From: Progne subis subis
Taxonomy: Eukaryota; Chordata; Aves; Passeriformes; Hirundinidae
Assembly: GCA_022316685.1 (NCBI GenBank)
Contig: JAKJHU010001062.1
Location: forward strand, 1-64,000
DNA: 64,000 nt
Reading direction: 5' to 3'
Part shown: positions 21,470 through 32,408 of the stretch, piece by piece
How positions within the stretch are numbered: position 1 is the stretch's first letter
How the letters are laid out: each line of letters opens with the position of its first letter
Program-made: the position numbers and the translations under genes
Notes under the pieces: model-generated
Seen by the model: the letters and a program-made list of their open reading frames with translations, nothing else
Told to the model about the DNA's origin: nothing
Database searches by the model: none

Positions 21470-22385
21470 AAGGTGGTGCTGGTTAAGACTGAGACAATTA
21501 GAAACACTGGTAACACCTCTGTGATAACATATTTAAGAAGAAAGAAAGGTTATTGCACAGTTGTAACTGGGGCCAGAAAAGAGTGAGGTGAGAACATCTG
21601 AGAGGAGTACCTCTGCAGATGCTGAGGTCACTGAAGAAGGAGGTGGAGGGGATGTCAAGGTGCTAGACCTGAGATTCCCCTGCAGTCCATGGTGCACACA
21701 GACCATGGTGAGGCAGCTGTGCACCTCAGCCCATGGAGATGCAGAGAACCACCTGCAGCCCATGGAGGAGACCTAGGCTGGAGCACGTGGATGCCTGAGA
21801 GGCAGCTGTGACCCTTGGAAGACCCACGGAGAGAGGAACACACACTGGCACAGACTGTCCTTGGAGGACTACACCCTGTGGAAGAGTGACTCTGCTGCAG
21901 TTTTGGGAGAATAGTTGCTAGTGGGATGGAATCACATTTCAGCAGTTTGCAGAGAGCTGTTGCTCGTGAGATGGACTCACATAGGAGAAGTTCATGGAGA
22001 CCTCATGGTGCAGAGGGTAACGACTCCTCTCCCTGAGCAGCAGGAGAAATATATGATTAACTGACCATAACCCCATTCCCTGTCTCCCTGCACCCCTGGG
22101 GTTGGAGGTAGGGTTGAGAAGGGGGCAGGAGGGGAGAAGCTGTTTTGAAGGTCTATGTTATTTCTCATTATCCTACTCTTGATTTTATTAGTAATAAATT
22201 CAGTTAATACCTTTCATTCCAGCCTGTTTTGCCTGTGACAGAACTTGGTGAGTGATCTCTCCTGGTCCTTATTTCAACACATGAATCCTTTGTCATATTC
22301 TCTCTCCCCTGTACAGCTGCAGAGGGGAGTGATAGAGAGGCTTCGGGAATGCCTGGCATCCAGCCAGGATCAACATCATACACCA
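21470..22385 (+). mobile_element. ERVL-type LTR, + strand
   Basis: The text matches an avian ERVL LTR family I recognise: repeated modules of the type 'cccatggagatgcagag' and 'gagcacgtggatgcctgag' in U3, AATAAATTCAGTTAATACC near 22192, then TTGGTGAGTGATCTCTCC and GTCCAGCCAGGATC-like text at the 3' end. Borders are approximate and I found no target duplication. Confidence 0.65.
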
Positions 22386-22679
22386 GATCACTACAGACAG
22401 TCCCCTTCTCATCTGATTCAAATCAGAATTGAGAAGCTGAGACTAAGCAGTGAAAACTAAGCTGTGGGCACTCCCCTTATCTCAGAATAAATGTGAAAAA
22501 TTATCAGGGTCAATATTGTGAAGTTACAATCAGTATTCATTAACACGGAATTAGTTTATTTATCATGTTGTTTTATTAATTTTAATGCAAAGAAGATTGT
22601 TCTGGAAAATTAATAAACTAGGTTTTGAGGTAGTGTATTTTGTTTACAAGTCAAGAGTTTGATACTGTGGGGAGTTACA
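22386..22679. other. Short AT-rich interval between two LTRs
   Basis: About 290 bases with no internal retroviral motif. It does not look like a proviral interior. Confidence 0.4.
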
Positions 22680-23430
22680 GGGCTGGGTTCTCTGAGAAGC
22701 TTCCAAAAACTTTCCCAGAAGCTTCCCAACAAAGTAAAAGACAGCAAGATCAACAGCAGACCCTGCACTGGCCATGGCTGGCCCCATCCATGATGGTGAT
22801 AATGCTTCTGGCATAACTTATTGGGGAACGAAAAAATTATTGCACAGAAGCAGTTGCCAGAGAAGAGGGAACTGACAATATGTGAAAGAAACAGTTCTTC
22901 AGAAATTCAGGAGGAAGTACTCAAGGCATTGGGGAAGAGATTTCTCTGCAGCCCATGGCTAGGACTGTGGTATGACAGGCTGTCCCTTCAGAGAGGTCCA
23001 AGGTGGGCCAGATACCCATCTGTGGCACATGGAAAACCAATTTTGTGCTAGAGCAGGTGGGTGTGACCAGAGGAAACTAATCCTGTGTGTATCCCATGAC
23101 ACAGAGTGGCAGAACCTGCAGAGCCATAAATGGAGGAGCCTGTGCTGGGGTAGTTTTGCTGCAGGACTTGTGACCCTATGAGGGAAGCATGCTGAAAGCA
23201 GCCTGTTCCTGAAGGGCTGCACCTCATGGAAGGGACCCATGCTGGAGCAATTTGTAAAGAGCTGCAGCCTGGGGGGAGAAGGATATATGTTGGAGAAGTT
23301 TGTGTAGGATAGGCTTCCGTGAAAGTGACCTCATGCTGGAACATGAAAGGAGTGTGAGATGTCCTCCACTTAATGAGAAAGAAGCAGCAGAGACAACATG
23401 AGGTGAACTGACTGCAACTCTCATTCCCCT
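22680..23430 (+). mobile_element. Older ERVL-type LTR fragment, + strand
   Basis: Carries the same U3 modules as the LTR just upstream (CTCTGCAGCCCATGG, GGGACCCATGCTGGAGCA, AAGAGCTGCAGCC) but more diverged, and lacks the 3' part. Same orientation. Confidence 0.6.
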
Positions 23431-25733
23431 GTCAGTGTCACTTCTGTCTTGTGTAAGAACTGGCTGGTATAAATTGTGATGATAATTTTATAGCTTAGGC
23501 ATGCAACCTATGGCATGACTGGGGAAAACCAAGCCATTTCACTAAAGGCCACTGGGCAAATCATGACTAGTTTATAACACTGAAAGCAGTTGTTAAGACC
23601 TATATGAGAGACAAAACCCTGTTCTGCATGTTTCAGCAGGCCCACTACCTGATGAAAACCATTAACTCTATGTTTTTGTGATATTTCTGGGAAACAAATT
23701 AAAGCACCAATTACCAACCACAATTTCAGATAGGAAAATGCAAGTCAGGAAATTCAAGTAAATGAGATATCACTGCTGTATTGATAGTGATACTCATGAT
23801 GTCTGTGTTGTTGCATTTTATGCCTGTGTATATGCAGGACACTTGATGAAACAACACTCCTCATATTCTACATATTCTTTCTTATTTCAATCATTAAACT
23901 TTTTTCTAATATCCTAAATTTCTCATACTGTGATGAACACCAGGGTATGCAATTGTCATACAGAATAGATTTTAATTTTTAATTTCATTCATCCAGACTT
24001 AATCCTAGGCTAGCAAATGGGGAGGTGGTTTTTGTTGTTGTTTTGTTTTGGTGTTTTTTGTTTGTTTAGTTTTTTGTTTGGTTTGTTTGTTTTGTTTTGT
24101 TTTTATGATGAACAAAAAGGGTCATAGGATTCTTTTGTGTCATAAAGTCAAAACGACATCTGTTTATGGAACAGATTTTAAAAACATAATATTCAGCAAA
24201 ACAATACAAATAAGTTCCAGTAGCACAATACATGGGTTTGAAAAGGATTGCTACAATAGCAAATAGTATCCTCCTGCAATGTAAACATTGGCATTGAATT
24301 GAGATAATTATTCTCAGAGAAACCAAGATTGTACCTGTGAAAGTGTTCCACTACAATGATTTTGTATTTCATACTGGAAGACTAATGATAATGCAAAATT
24401 TTCATATGAATAGTGCTGTGTAGTTTTGCTACTCAACTTTATGTAATACTAACTTTTTTCCTTTACTGTTGTCATAATGGTGTATTGTAATTTTCTTAAA
24501 AGAACAGAATGAGTTGAAGAAAACAGGAGGGCTGGGATTTAGGTTTTGGGGAGTTAATCTCTAATGTTTAAAATCTTTAAATTCCAGATATATTGTTGGA
24601 AAAACCCCTACCTTATTTAATATTTATAACAACAGTGACAGGAATAATGTAGCTTTAATGGAGTTAAGAAATCTGTGTTTAATTGCATGCTTCCTAGTCA
24701 TGGATTTTCAAGGCCTTTTGGTGGAAGTTTTGAATATATATATATAAAAAAGGAATAACAAACACTAACTTAACTTGAAAATATGGACCAAACCTTCATC
24801 TCTCAAAAGAATAGAACCGTTCAATATAATCAAAACCACTGTAAGTTTATTCTCTGTGCTATTTATCTGTAGGATCATCTAAAATCACCTAAAACAAGCA
24901 ACTGGAGTGTCACAGTGGAATTTATACTTAAACCAGAGGACAGATTTGGGTACACAGCTGCACCCCTCTGACACCCTGCCCAAACCAAAACCAAGGCACT
25001 ACCATTCTCTAGCATCATGGCACTGACAAAAATCCACAACCATCAGCCAGAGGCCAAAACTTCCAAAATACAACTCTCTGAGTCATTTATTCAGGAAGGT
25101 AAGTCTGGCAGGGAGGACAGAAAGATGTATGTTGGCTGATGACTGCACAGATAAAACCCAGTCTCCTAGGCTGTTTAGTAATATTTATCAGAAGATTGGT
25201 AATGCAATAGTGATAGCTCTTTAAATTTAAGGGCAACTTTCCTGTAATCTCCAAAGTAGCTAGGACTGTATCCAAAATTTCCAGCAGCTACACACTGTAT
25301 CATTAGAAATAGCAAAGTGGAAAAAAATTTCCTCTTTTATCTGCTTAGTTCAATCTACTTAGTTTACATCCTTTATTTTAAAAGCCTTCTCTCCCCTCAC
25401 TTTTTTCTCCTTTCTATGAAATATGAAGTAGAGTTAAAAACACTCTGAACTTTCTGTTCCTAGGCTCTGAAATTGCTTTTACAAAGCAATTGATAAATAA
25501 CATTGATAAATAAAATTGATCAATAACATTGTGCTATGATTATGACTCACAAAACACTAATGCTGTATTTCTCACTCCTTTATAATATCAGCTCATCATT
25601 CAAAGAAGATAAAAGTAAAAATTATGGAAGTTGATGCTGTTTATGTCTTGCAGAACATCTGAAAGAAAATAATTCCACATTTCTCAGAAGTATTTGTGAG
25701 CGACATGATTACTTTGAAATATTTTTACTTTTT

Positions 25734-25735
<2 letters not shown>
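23431..25735. other. Unique non-coding DNA with a GTTT-rich patch
   Basis: No gene or repeat family recognised apart from a GTTT/GTTTT simple repeat at about 24027-24102 and a short TA run near 24736. Confidence 0.5.

Positions 25736-25764
<29 letters not shown>
25736..25764. repeat. Poly-T tract
   Basis: About 29 T with no interruption, just left of the family-X LTR. Confidence 0.9.
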
Positions 25765-25766
<2 letters not shown>

Positions 25767-25777
25767 TTTAGTTTATG

Positions 25778-25871
25778 TTGCATTGTGCTCTGTGTTATTT
25801 ATTTTCGTATTGCATTTTATGTTATTTATTTTCATTTGAATGGTTTGTTCTGCACTCCCCTGTTCTCATAA
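25778..25871 (+). mobile_element. Family-X LTR, left part (split by the ERVL provirus)
   Basis: Aligns with 33836-33930 of the second family-X copy (GTGTTATTT, TTTTATGTTA, TGGTTTGTTCTG, CCCCTGTTCTC). The alignment resumes at 32409 after the ERVL insertion. The left border is uncertain; an 8-bp direct repeat AGTTTATG stands at 25770-25777 and 32966-32973. Confidence 0.75.
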
Positions 25872-26546
25872 TGTCTTGGTTTGAAAAAGACAGTTGTCTG
25901 CTAAGGAGAGGCAAGCTTCTCCAGGAAATAAGGAATTCAAATCTTTCCCTCTGTGTTATTATAATTTAGAAGATTAAAAAAAAAAAACCTTTCGGTCAGA
26001 GCTATGGGGAAAAGGAATAACAGTCCTTTACTAGTAAATATAACAGGACAGACAAACAACAACAGCACTTATAATAACAGTAAAACAGAACCAAGAACCC
26101 TGAGGGCAAACGGTGGAAAAGTCCGTCGCTGATGGCTGCAAGCTGGAAGCGGTGGATGGTCCTCAGCAGGCAGGGGGGGATGGCAGATGAAGTGGGCAGT
26201 GCCAGAGAACCCGCAGCGGCTGGACCCTGGGCTGACCCAAAATCCAGCAGGGTAACGAAGAAACTCCGAATTCCTGGGCACTCCAACAGGTGATAGAATT
26301 CCCAGGACCAGACTCCTTCGTTAGCTGTGGACTCCAGGCAGCTAGCCCGTAGCCCGACCGTCCTCCCCGGGAAAACCGAGAGAAGTGAAGTCCTCCCCGC
26401 TCTGCTCCCGGGAACCTTTTCCCTCCCCCAAAACTAAGTGATCAACTTCTTTTGTCAGCTTAAGCACCCCTTAACTATCACTACTTAAGTCTCTGAGGAA
26501 CTCATGAGGGGGGAAAAAATTCTACAGGAGAACTTAACCCTCAACA
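25872..26546 (-). repeat. 3' LTR of the ERVL provirus
   Basis: 675 bp. On the + strand it runs TGTCTTGGTTTG to CCCTCAACA. Compared with the 5' LTR it has a 2-base length difference near 26172 and scattered substitutions, mostly in the right third. Confidence 0.95.
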
Positions 26547-26570
26547 TTATCTACCCCGAATTTTTTCCCA
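26547..26570 (-). promoter_or_regulatory. Purine-rich tract before the ERVL 3' LTR
   Basis: The sense strand shows GGGAAAAAATTC then GGGGTAGATAA directly before TGTTGAGG. It is purine-rich with two T interruptions. The position fits a plus-strand primer; the exact tract is uncertain. Confidence 0.55.
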
Positions 26571-26655
26571 CACCAACATATTATATTGAATTTAAACCTT
26601 TAAATAATATACATATATATACATGTGAATATAAATACAGACACAGTCACAGTGT

Positions 26656-29642
26656 TCACCTAAAAACAAGGTCCCCTTGAGGTATGCAGCGGGTCTCTCC
26701 ATCCTTTTGCATCACCCACTATGTGCAGCCAGGTCCCTGAGCAAAAACAACTCCAGGAGTGGGATTGTCTTTGCTGGAGGCAGAATTAATCCAAACAGGT
26801 TTTCCCAGCATTCCTCTCATGTGTACCACTGGAACCTTATCTCTATCTCTTGTTCTCAGGGGCTCAGACTGGGCAGGGCCTGCTCGGTTGGTGGAACCTC
26901 GAGTGTTCACTAACCAGGTGGCCTTTGCTAAATTAATCTCCCAGTTCTTCAAAGTCCCTCCACCCAGTGCCTTTAAAGTGGTTTTAAGCAGGCCATTGCA
27001 CCATTCAGCTTTCCCAGCTGCTGGCGCATGATAAGGAATATGGTACACCCACTCAATGCCATGTTCTCTAGCCCAGGTGTTTATAAGGCTGTTCTTGAAA
27101 TGAGTCCCATTGTCAGACTCAATCCTCTCAGGGGTACCATGTCTCCACAGGATTTGCTTTTCAAGGCTCAGGATGGTGTTCTGAGCAGTGGCATGAGGCA
27201 CAGGGTAGGTCTCCAACCATCCAGTGGTGGCTTCCACCATGGTCAGCGCATAGCGCTTGCCTTGGCGGGTTTGGGGAAGGGTGATGTAGTCAATCTGCCA
27301 GGCTTCCCCGTACTTATATTTGGACCATCGCCCACCATACCATAGGGGCTTCACCCGCTTGGCCTGTTTGATGGCAACACACGTCTCACAGTCATGGATA
27401 ACCTGAGAAATACTGTCCATGGTTAGATCCACCCCTCGGTCTCGTGCCCACTTATAGGTGGCATCTCTGCCCTGATGGCCTGAGGCATCATGGGCCCATC
27501 GAGCTAGGAACAACTCTCCCTTGTGTTGCCAATCTAAGCCTATCTTTGACACCTCTATCTTTGCAGCTTGATCTACCTGCTCGTTGTTTCGGTGCTCCTC
27601 ATTAGCCCGACTCTTGGGGACATGGGCATCCACATGACAGACTTTCACAGGTAGCTTCTCTACCCGAGTGGCAATGTCCTTCCACTCATCTGCAGCCCAG
27701 ATTGGCTTTCCCCTACGCTGCCAATTGGCCTTTTTCCACCTGTCCAGCCAACCCCACAGATCATTGGCCACCATCCACGAATCAGTGTAGAGGTAGAGCT
27801 TTGGCCACTTCTCTCTTTCAGCAATGTCCAGGGCCAGTTGAACAGCTTTGAGTTCAGCAAGTTGGCTTGACCCGCCTTCTCCTTCAGTGGCTTGTGCAAC
27901 CTGTCGTGTGGGGCTCCATACGGCTGCTTTCCACTTCCGGTTCATTCCTACAATGCGGCAGGAACCATCAGTGAAAAGAGCGTAGCGTGTTTCTTTTGCT
28001 GGCAGTTGGTTGTATGGTGGACCCTCTTCAGCACGTGTCACTTGTTCCTGCTCCTCTTCATCTGTGAGACCAAAGTTCTCACCTTCCAGCCAGTTTGTAA
28101 TTATCTCCAAAATCCCAGGGCGATTTGGGTTTCCAATGTGGGCACGCTGAGTGATGAGGGCAATCCATTTGCTCCACGTGGCGTTGGTGGCGTGATGGGT
28201 GGAGGGAACCTTTCCTTTAAACATCCACCCCAACACCGGTAGTCGAGGTGCCAGCAGGAGTTGTGCTTCTGTGCCAATCACCTCTGGGGCAGCTTGAACT
28301 CCTTCACAGGCAGCCAAGATTTCCTTCTCTGTTGGAGTGTAGTTGGCTTTGGACCCTCTGTAGCTTCAGCTCCACAATCCCAGTGGTCGGCCCCGAGTCT
28401 CCCCAGGCACCTTCTGCCAAAGGCTCCAGGGCAGGCCATTGTTCCCGGCTGCTGAGTAGAGCACATTCTTCACATCTGGTCCTGTCCTGACTGGGCCAAG
28501 GGCTACTGCATGAGCAATCTCCTGTTTGATCTGGGCAAAGGCTTGTTGCTGTTCAGGGCCCCAGTGGAAATCGTTCTTCTTGCGGGTGACCAGGTAGAGA
28601 GGGCTCACAATCTGGCTGTACTCAGGAATGTGCATCCTCCAGAAACTTATGGCGCCTAGGAAAGCTTGTGTTTCCTTCTTGCTGGTCGGTGGAGACATTG
28701 CGGTGATCTTATTGATGACCTCAGTGGGAATCTGCCGCCGTCCATCTTGCCACTTTACTCCCAGGAACTAGATCTCTCGGGCAGGTCCCTTGACCTTGCT
28801 CTGCTTGATGGCAAAACCAGCTTTCAGGAGAATTTGGATGATCTACTCTCCTTTCTCAAACACTTCCATTGCCGTGTTCCCTCACACAATGATGTCATCG
28901 ATATACTGTAGGTGCTCCAGAGCCTCACCCTTTTCCAGTGCAGCCTGGATCAGTCCATGGCAGATGGTGGGGCTGTGCTTCCACCCCTGGGGCAGTCGGT
29001 TCCAGGTGTACTGCCCGCCCCTCCAGGTGAAAGCAAACTGAGGCCTGCATTCTGCAGCCAGAGGAATGGAGAAAAATGCATTAGCAATGTCAATTGCGGC
29101 GTACCATTTTGCTGCCTTGGACTCCAGCTCGTACTGGAGTTCCAGCATGTCTGGCACAGCAGCGCTCACTGGTGGAGTCACTTCGTTCAAGGCACAGTAG
29201 TCCACAGTCAATCTCCGTTCTCCGTCAGACTTGCGCACAGGCCAGATGGGGCTGTTGAAGGGTGAGTGGGTTTTGCTGACCACCCCTTGGCTCTCCAGCT
29301 CACGGATCATCTTGTGGATGGGGATCACGGCATCTCGATTTGTCCGATACTGTTGGCGGTGCGCCGTCGAGGTGGCAACTGGAACTCGTTGCTCTTCTAC
29401 CTTTAGAAGTCCTACTGCAGATGGGTTCTCCGACAGTTCAGGCAAGTTATTCAATTTCTTAATGCCCTCTGCCTCCACAGCTGCTATTCCAAAAGCCCAC
29501 CTGAGTCCTTTAGAGTCTTTGTAATAACCATTCCGGAGGAAATCTATGCCCAAAATACACGGGGCCCCTGAGGCAGTCACAATTGGATGTTTCTGCCACT
29601 CCTTCCTGGTCAGGCTCACCTCAGCTTCTAGCAGAGTCAATC
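26656..29642 (-). pseudogene. pol: ERVL pol: reverse transcriptase, RNase H, integrase, disrupted
   Basis: One minus-strand frame is kept for nearly 3 kb. Reverse transcriptase shows the YIDD catalytic box at 28894-28905. RNase H begins near 28000 with FTDGS, then AELKA and YTDSWM. Integrase has its HHCC finger (HDASGH and CETC) near 27400-27510 and the three acidic residues in QIDYIT, SDNGTH and KAEWCNG between about 27000 and 27300. Stops in frame: TGA 28882-28884, TAG 28843-28845, TAG 28768-28770, TGA 28366-28368 and TAG 26719-26721; natural end TGA 26656-26658. No frameshift is needed inside pol. Between protease and reverse transcriptase one base appears lost near 29642. The longest open part is 532 codons (26719-28317). 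Class III assignment comes from strong resemblance of RT-integrase to ERVL. Confidence 0.92.
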
Positions 29643-29837
29643 CTGTGATCCCCCCGTCACCCCGGCAATGGAAATAGGTCCTGTCCCCACATATTCCGAT
29701 GGTATCAGTGTACGCTGCAAACCAGTATCAACTAAAGCTTCATATTTCTGTGGCTCTGATGTGCCAGGCCATCGAATCCACACCGTCCAACAGATCCGGT
29801 TTTCCCGTGCCTCTCCCTGGCTAGAGGCAGGGCCCCT
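29643..29837 (-). pseudogene. pro: ERVL protease region
   Basis: This stretch follows gag in the same frame after a single TAG (29838-29840). The aspartic protease triad DTG is intact at 29721-29729 within EALVDTGLQ, so the catalytic residues remain. The frame ends at a TGA near 29640, where homology moves to the pol frame, which implies loss of one base. The domain is short, as expected for one subunit of a dimeric retroviral protease. Its junction with gag suggests readthrough of TAG rather than a -1 shift; that is inference. Confidence 0.75.
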
Positions 29838-31460
29838 CTAGCACCAGTCATTATTCCCTTCCATGGCATTCATGGTAGAGGTTCCTTCACAGGGATCTGA
29901 CATATCGTCACTTCTATAATACCTGGCAGCTTGGTCATGTGATGTTGAGGCTACCTTCATCTTAGTGGAACCCCCTTGGTTAGTGTTTCTCTCCTTGAGC
30001 TCACGCACCCGTGCTGCCAGGGCAGAAGTGGGTTTCCCATGCCACTTTCCCATGTCCTCCCCATGGTCACTCAGAAAGAACCACAGGTCAGCTCGTGGGG
30101 TGTACCCTCTCTCTCTAGCTGGGGGCCGTTGAGCTCTGACTCTGGGGCCTGTAACTCGCACCGGTGCCACACAGGAACTGTTCCTCCTCATCTCCTCCCT
30201 CACTTCCCTCATCCCCTCTCTGAGTTCCTTAACCATGGCAGAGACCTGAGCCTGCATTGGGCCACTGATCATGCTCTCATAATTTCTAAGCTTGTTGGCT
30301 ACAGAACCCACTGTCTCTCGGTTGTTATCGGCATTAATTGTTGTAATGAATGTGGTGTATTGAGATGGTCCTAAAGCTGCCAGATTCCACAGCATTTGCC
30401 CTGTGCACCTGACTTTGTCGGGGTCATTATCATGCTGTCCACCCCTCTCAAAGAGTATCTCCAATACCGCCACTTCTCTCAGCTGTTGGATCCCTTCCTC
30501 AAGGGTCTTCCAGCGCATTCTGTGATGGTGCTCCTGCATTCTGTCTCTGTGGACAAACCTCTCCCTTACACTCATTAAAAGCCGCTCTTAAAGGGAAAGG
30601 GGCCCTGGCTCTCTTATGAATACCTGATTCACACCTGAGTCCTGGGTCAAGGGTCCCAAATTCCTTGCCTCACTACTATCTAGTTGTACACCTGTTCCTA
30701 TAAGGTCCCAGACCCGAACTAACCAGGCTGTATAAGCCTCACGTCCCCGTCGTGCAAGATCTTTTTGCAGATTACAGAGACTTTCATATGTCAGGGACTC
30801 GGTGATGATCTCAACCTCTGAGTCCCCCGCGGGTTGTGAGGGCCCTCCTTTCTTATCCTTGTTGCCTGGGTGCTCTGATTTCACCTTATACTTCTTTGTT
30901 TCCACAGGGGCCACTGCTGCTGGCTGTGGCTGCCCCTGTGGTTCAGCTGGAACCTGAACGGTTGTGACGTCTGTGGGTTCCACTGCTGCACCATCAGACT
31001 CTCCTTTGTCGGGGCAGGGGGAGGGTTTCCCAGCAGCTGGGGCTAATGAGGCTACTACCAGGGAAAGGTACTCCCTCAGCATCTGGCCCATCTCACGGAT
31101 CTCCTTCACCCAATTTGGGTGGTTTATTCCTGAGGCAGGCTGTGGGGCAGGGTCAGGCTGTGGGACGGGGTCAGGCTGTGGGGCAGTATCCTTAATCTCT
31201 AGGGGAGATATCAGGGTGGTTATCCAGGTCAGTCTCCCCTTATCTCTAAATGCTAAACAGAACAGGCATACCAGCAACACTAGCCACTGTATGATGTCAT
31301 TAACATTCAGAGATTTGAACCCTTCAAAGACTGGTGGGGTAGGCCCAAAGAGCTGGGTGAAGGGTTGGGAAAAGGTTTCCCCTGGTGTCATTTCCTCACA
31401 GTAGGTACCGTTGTTAAAGTAACTCCAGAAACACACAGTGTATGGTAGCCCTGAATCCAT
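29838..31460 (-). pseudogene. gag: ERVL gag, interrupted by one stop
   Basis: A single minus-strand frame from ATG at 31460 to TAG at 29838-29840 is broken only by TAA at 30588-30590. In order: an N-terminal part with a hydrophobic stretch (WLVLLVCLFCLAF), a Pro/Gln/Asp repeat made of 18-bp units (about 31136-31189), a Pro/Ala-rich linker, a Lys-rich segment, then capsid-like sequence from about 30800 (TYESLCNLQKDLARRG). The C-terminal part is charged, with an Arg-rich region and no Cys-His box, as expected for ERVL gag. About 540 codons in total. The ERVL gag family is the one related to the mouse restriction gene Fv1. The choice of start is uncertain because a separate short frame precedes it. 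Confidence 0.8.
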
Positions 31461-31471
31461 GTGCCTGCCTT

Positions 31472-31642
31472 CTAGAGAAAATTAAAAATCCACGATTTCC
31501 TCACTTCGTTAACCCATATAGCAAACTGGATGACAGCCACAGTAACCTTAGTTACAGGGCCCATGTTTAGATAAGGGCCTGCAAATGGGAGGAATACGGC
31601 CACACCTACATGCCACCCGAACCAGACAAAGGCAGACCACAT
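31472..31642 (-). CDS. Short hydrophobic frame upstream of ERVL gag
   Basis: 56 codons from an ATG at 31642 to TAG at 31472, ending 11 bp before the gag ATG and in another frame. The same frame is open upstream to the primer site. The product would be mostly two hydrophobic segments (FVWFGWHVGVAVFLPFAG and VTVAVIQFAIWV) joined by a short loop, that is, a hairpin membrane protein. It could be an upstream frame that lowers gag translation, or the old N-terminus of gag cut off by a frameshift. Function unknown. Confidence 0.35.
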   Translation of the reverse strand: MWSAFVWFGWHVGVAVFLPFAGPYLNMGPVTKVTVAVIQFAIWVNEVRKSWIFNFL

Positions 31643-31708
31643 GATGTCCAGTACACAACAATGTAGGCACTTAAGAACTGTTATTCCTTTTTCTCTCAAT
31701 GCCCTCGT

Positions 31709-31726
31709 GCCCCACGTTGGGCGCCA
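31709..31726 (-). promoter_or_regulatory. Primer-binding site, tRNA-Lys1,2
   Basis: The sense strand reads TGGCGCCCAACGTGGGGC, a perfect match to the 18-base complement of the tRNA-Lys1,2 3' end, starting five bases after the 5' LTR. ERVL was named for a leucine primer in the human element; a lysine primer is shared with foamy viruses and several lentiviruses and betaretroviruses. Confidence 0.95.
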
Positions 31727-31731
31727 AATTC

Positions 31732-32408
31732 TGTCTTGGTTTGAAAAAGACAGTTGTCTGCTAAGGAGAGGCAAGCTTCTCCAGGAAATAAGGAATTCAA
31801 ATCTTTCCCTCTGTGTTATTATAATTTAGAAGATTAAAAAAAAAAAACCTTTCGGTCAGAGCTATGGGGAAAAGGAATAACAGTCCTTTACTAGTAAATA
31901 TAACAGGACAGACAAACAACAACAGCACTTATAATAACAGTAAAACAGAACCAAGAACCCTGAGGGCAAACGGTGGAAAAGTCCGTCGCTGATGGCTGCA
32001 AGCTGGAAGCGGTGGATTGTCCTCAGCAGGCAGGGGGGTGCCCTGGCAGATGAAGTGGGCAGTGCCAGAGAACCCGCAGCGGCTGGACCCTGGGCTGACC
32101 CAAAATCCAGCAGGGTAACGAAGAAACTCCAAATTCCTGGGCACTTCAACAGATGATAGAATTCCCAGGACCAGACTCCTCCGTTAGCTGTGGACTCCAG
32201 GCAGCTAGCCCGTAGCCTGACCGTCCTCCCCGGGAAAACCGAGAGAAGTGAAGTCCTCCCCCCTCTGCTCCCGGGAGCTTCCTCCCTCCCCCAAAACCAA
32301 GTGATCAACTTCTTTTGTCAGCTTAAGCACCCCTTAACTATCACTACTTAAGTCTCCGAGGAACTCATGGGGGGGGAAAAATTCTACAGGAGAACTTAAC
32401 CCTCAACA
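31732..32408 (-). repeat. 5' LTR of the ERVL provirus
   Basis: 677 bp, TGTCTTGG to CTCAACA on the + strand. It lies next to the primer site, which fixes it as the 5' LTR of a minus-strand element. Confidence 0.95.

Noticed and set aside
26547..26655. Possible env or dUTPase downstream of ERVL integrase
   Set aside because: Only about 110 bp remain before the 3' LTR and they contain no coding signal.
26719..29640. Positive-strand frames across the ERVL pol (for example 28666-28911 and 29231-29524)
   Set aside because: They are antisense shadows of pol, which is identified by catalytic motifs on the minus strand.
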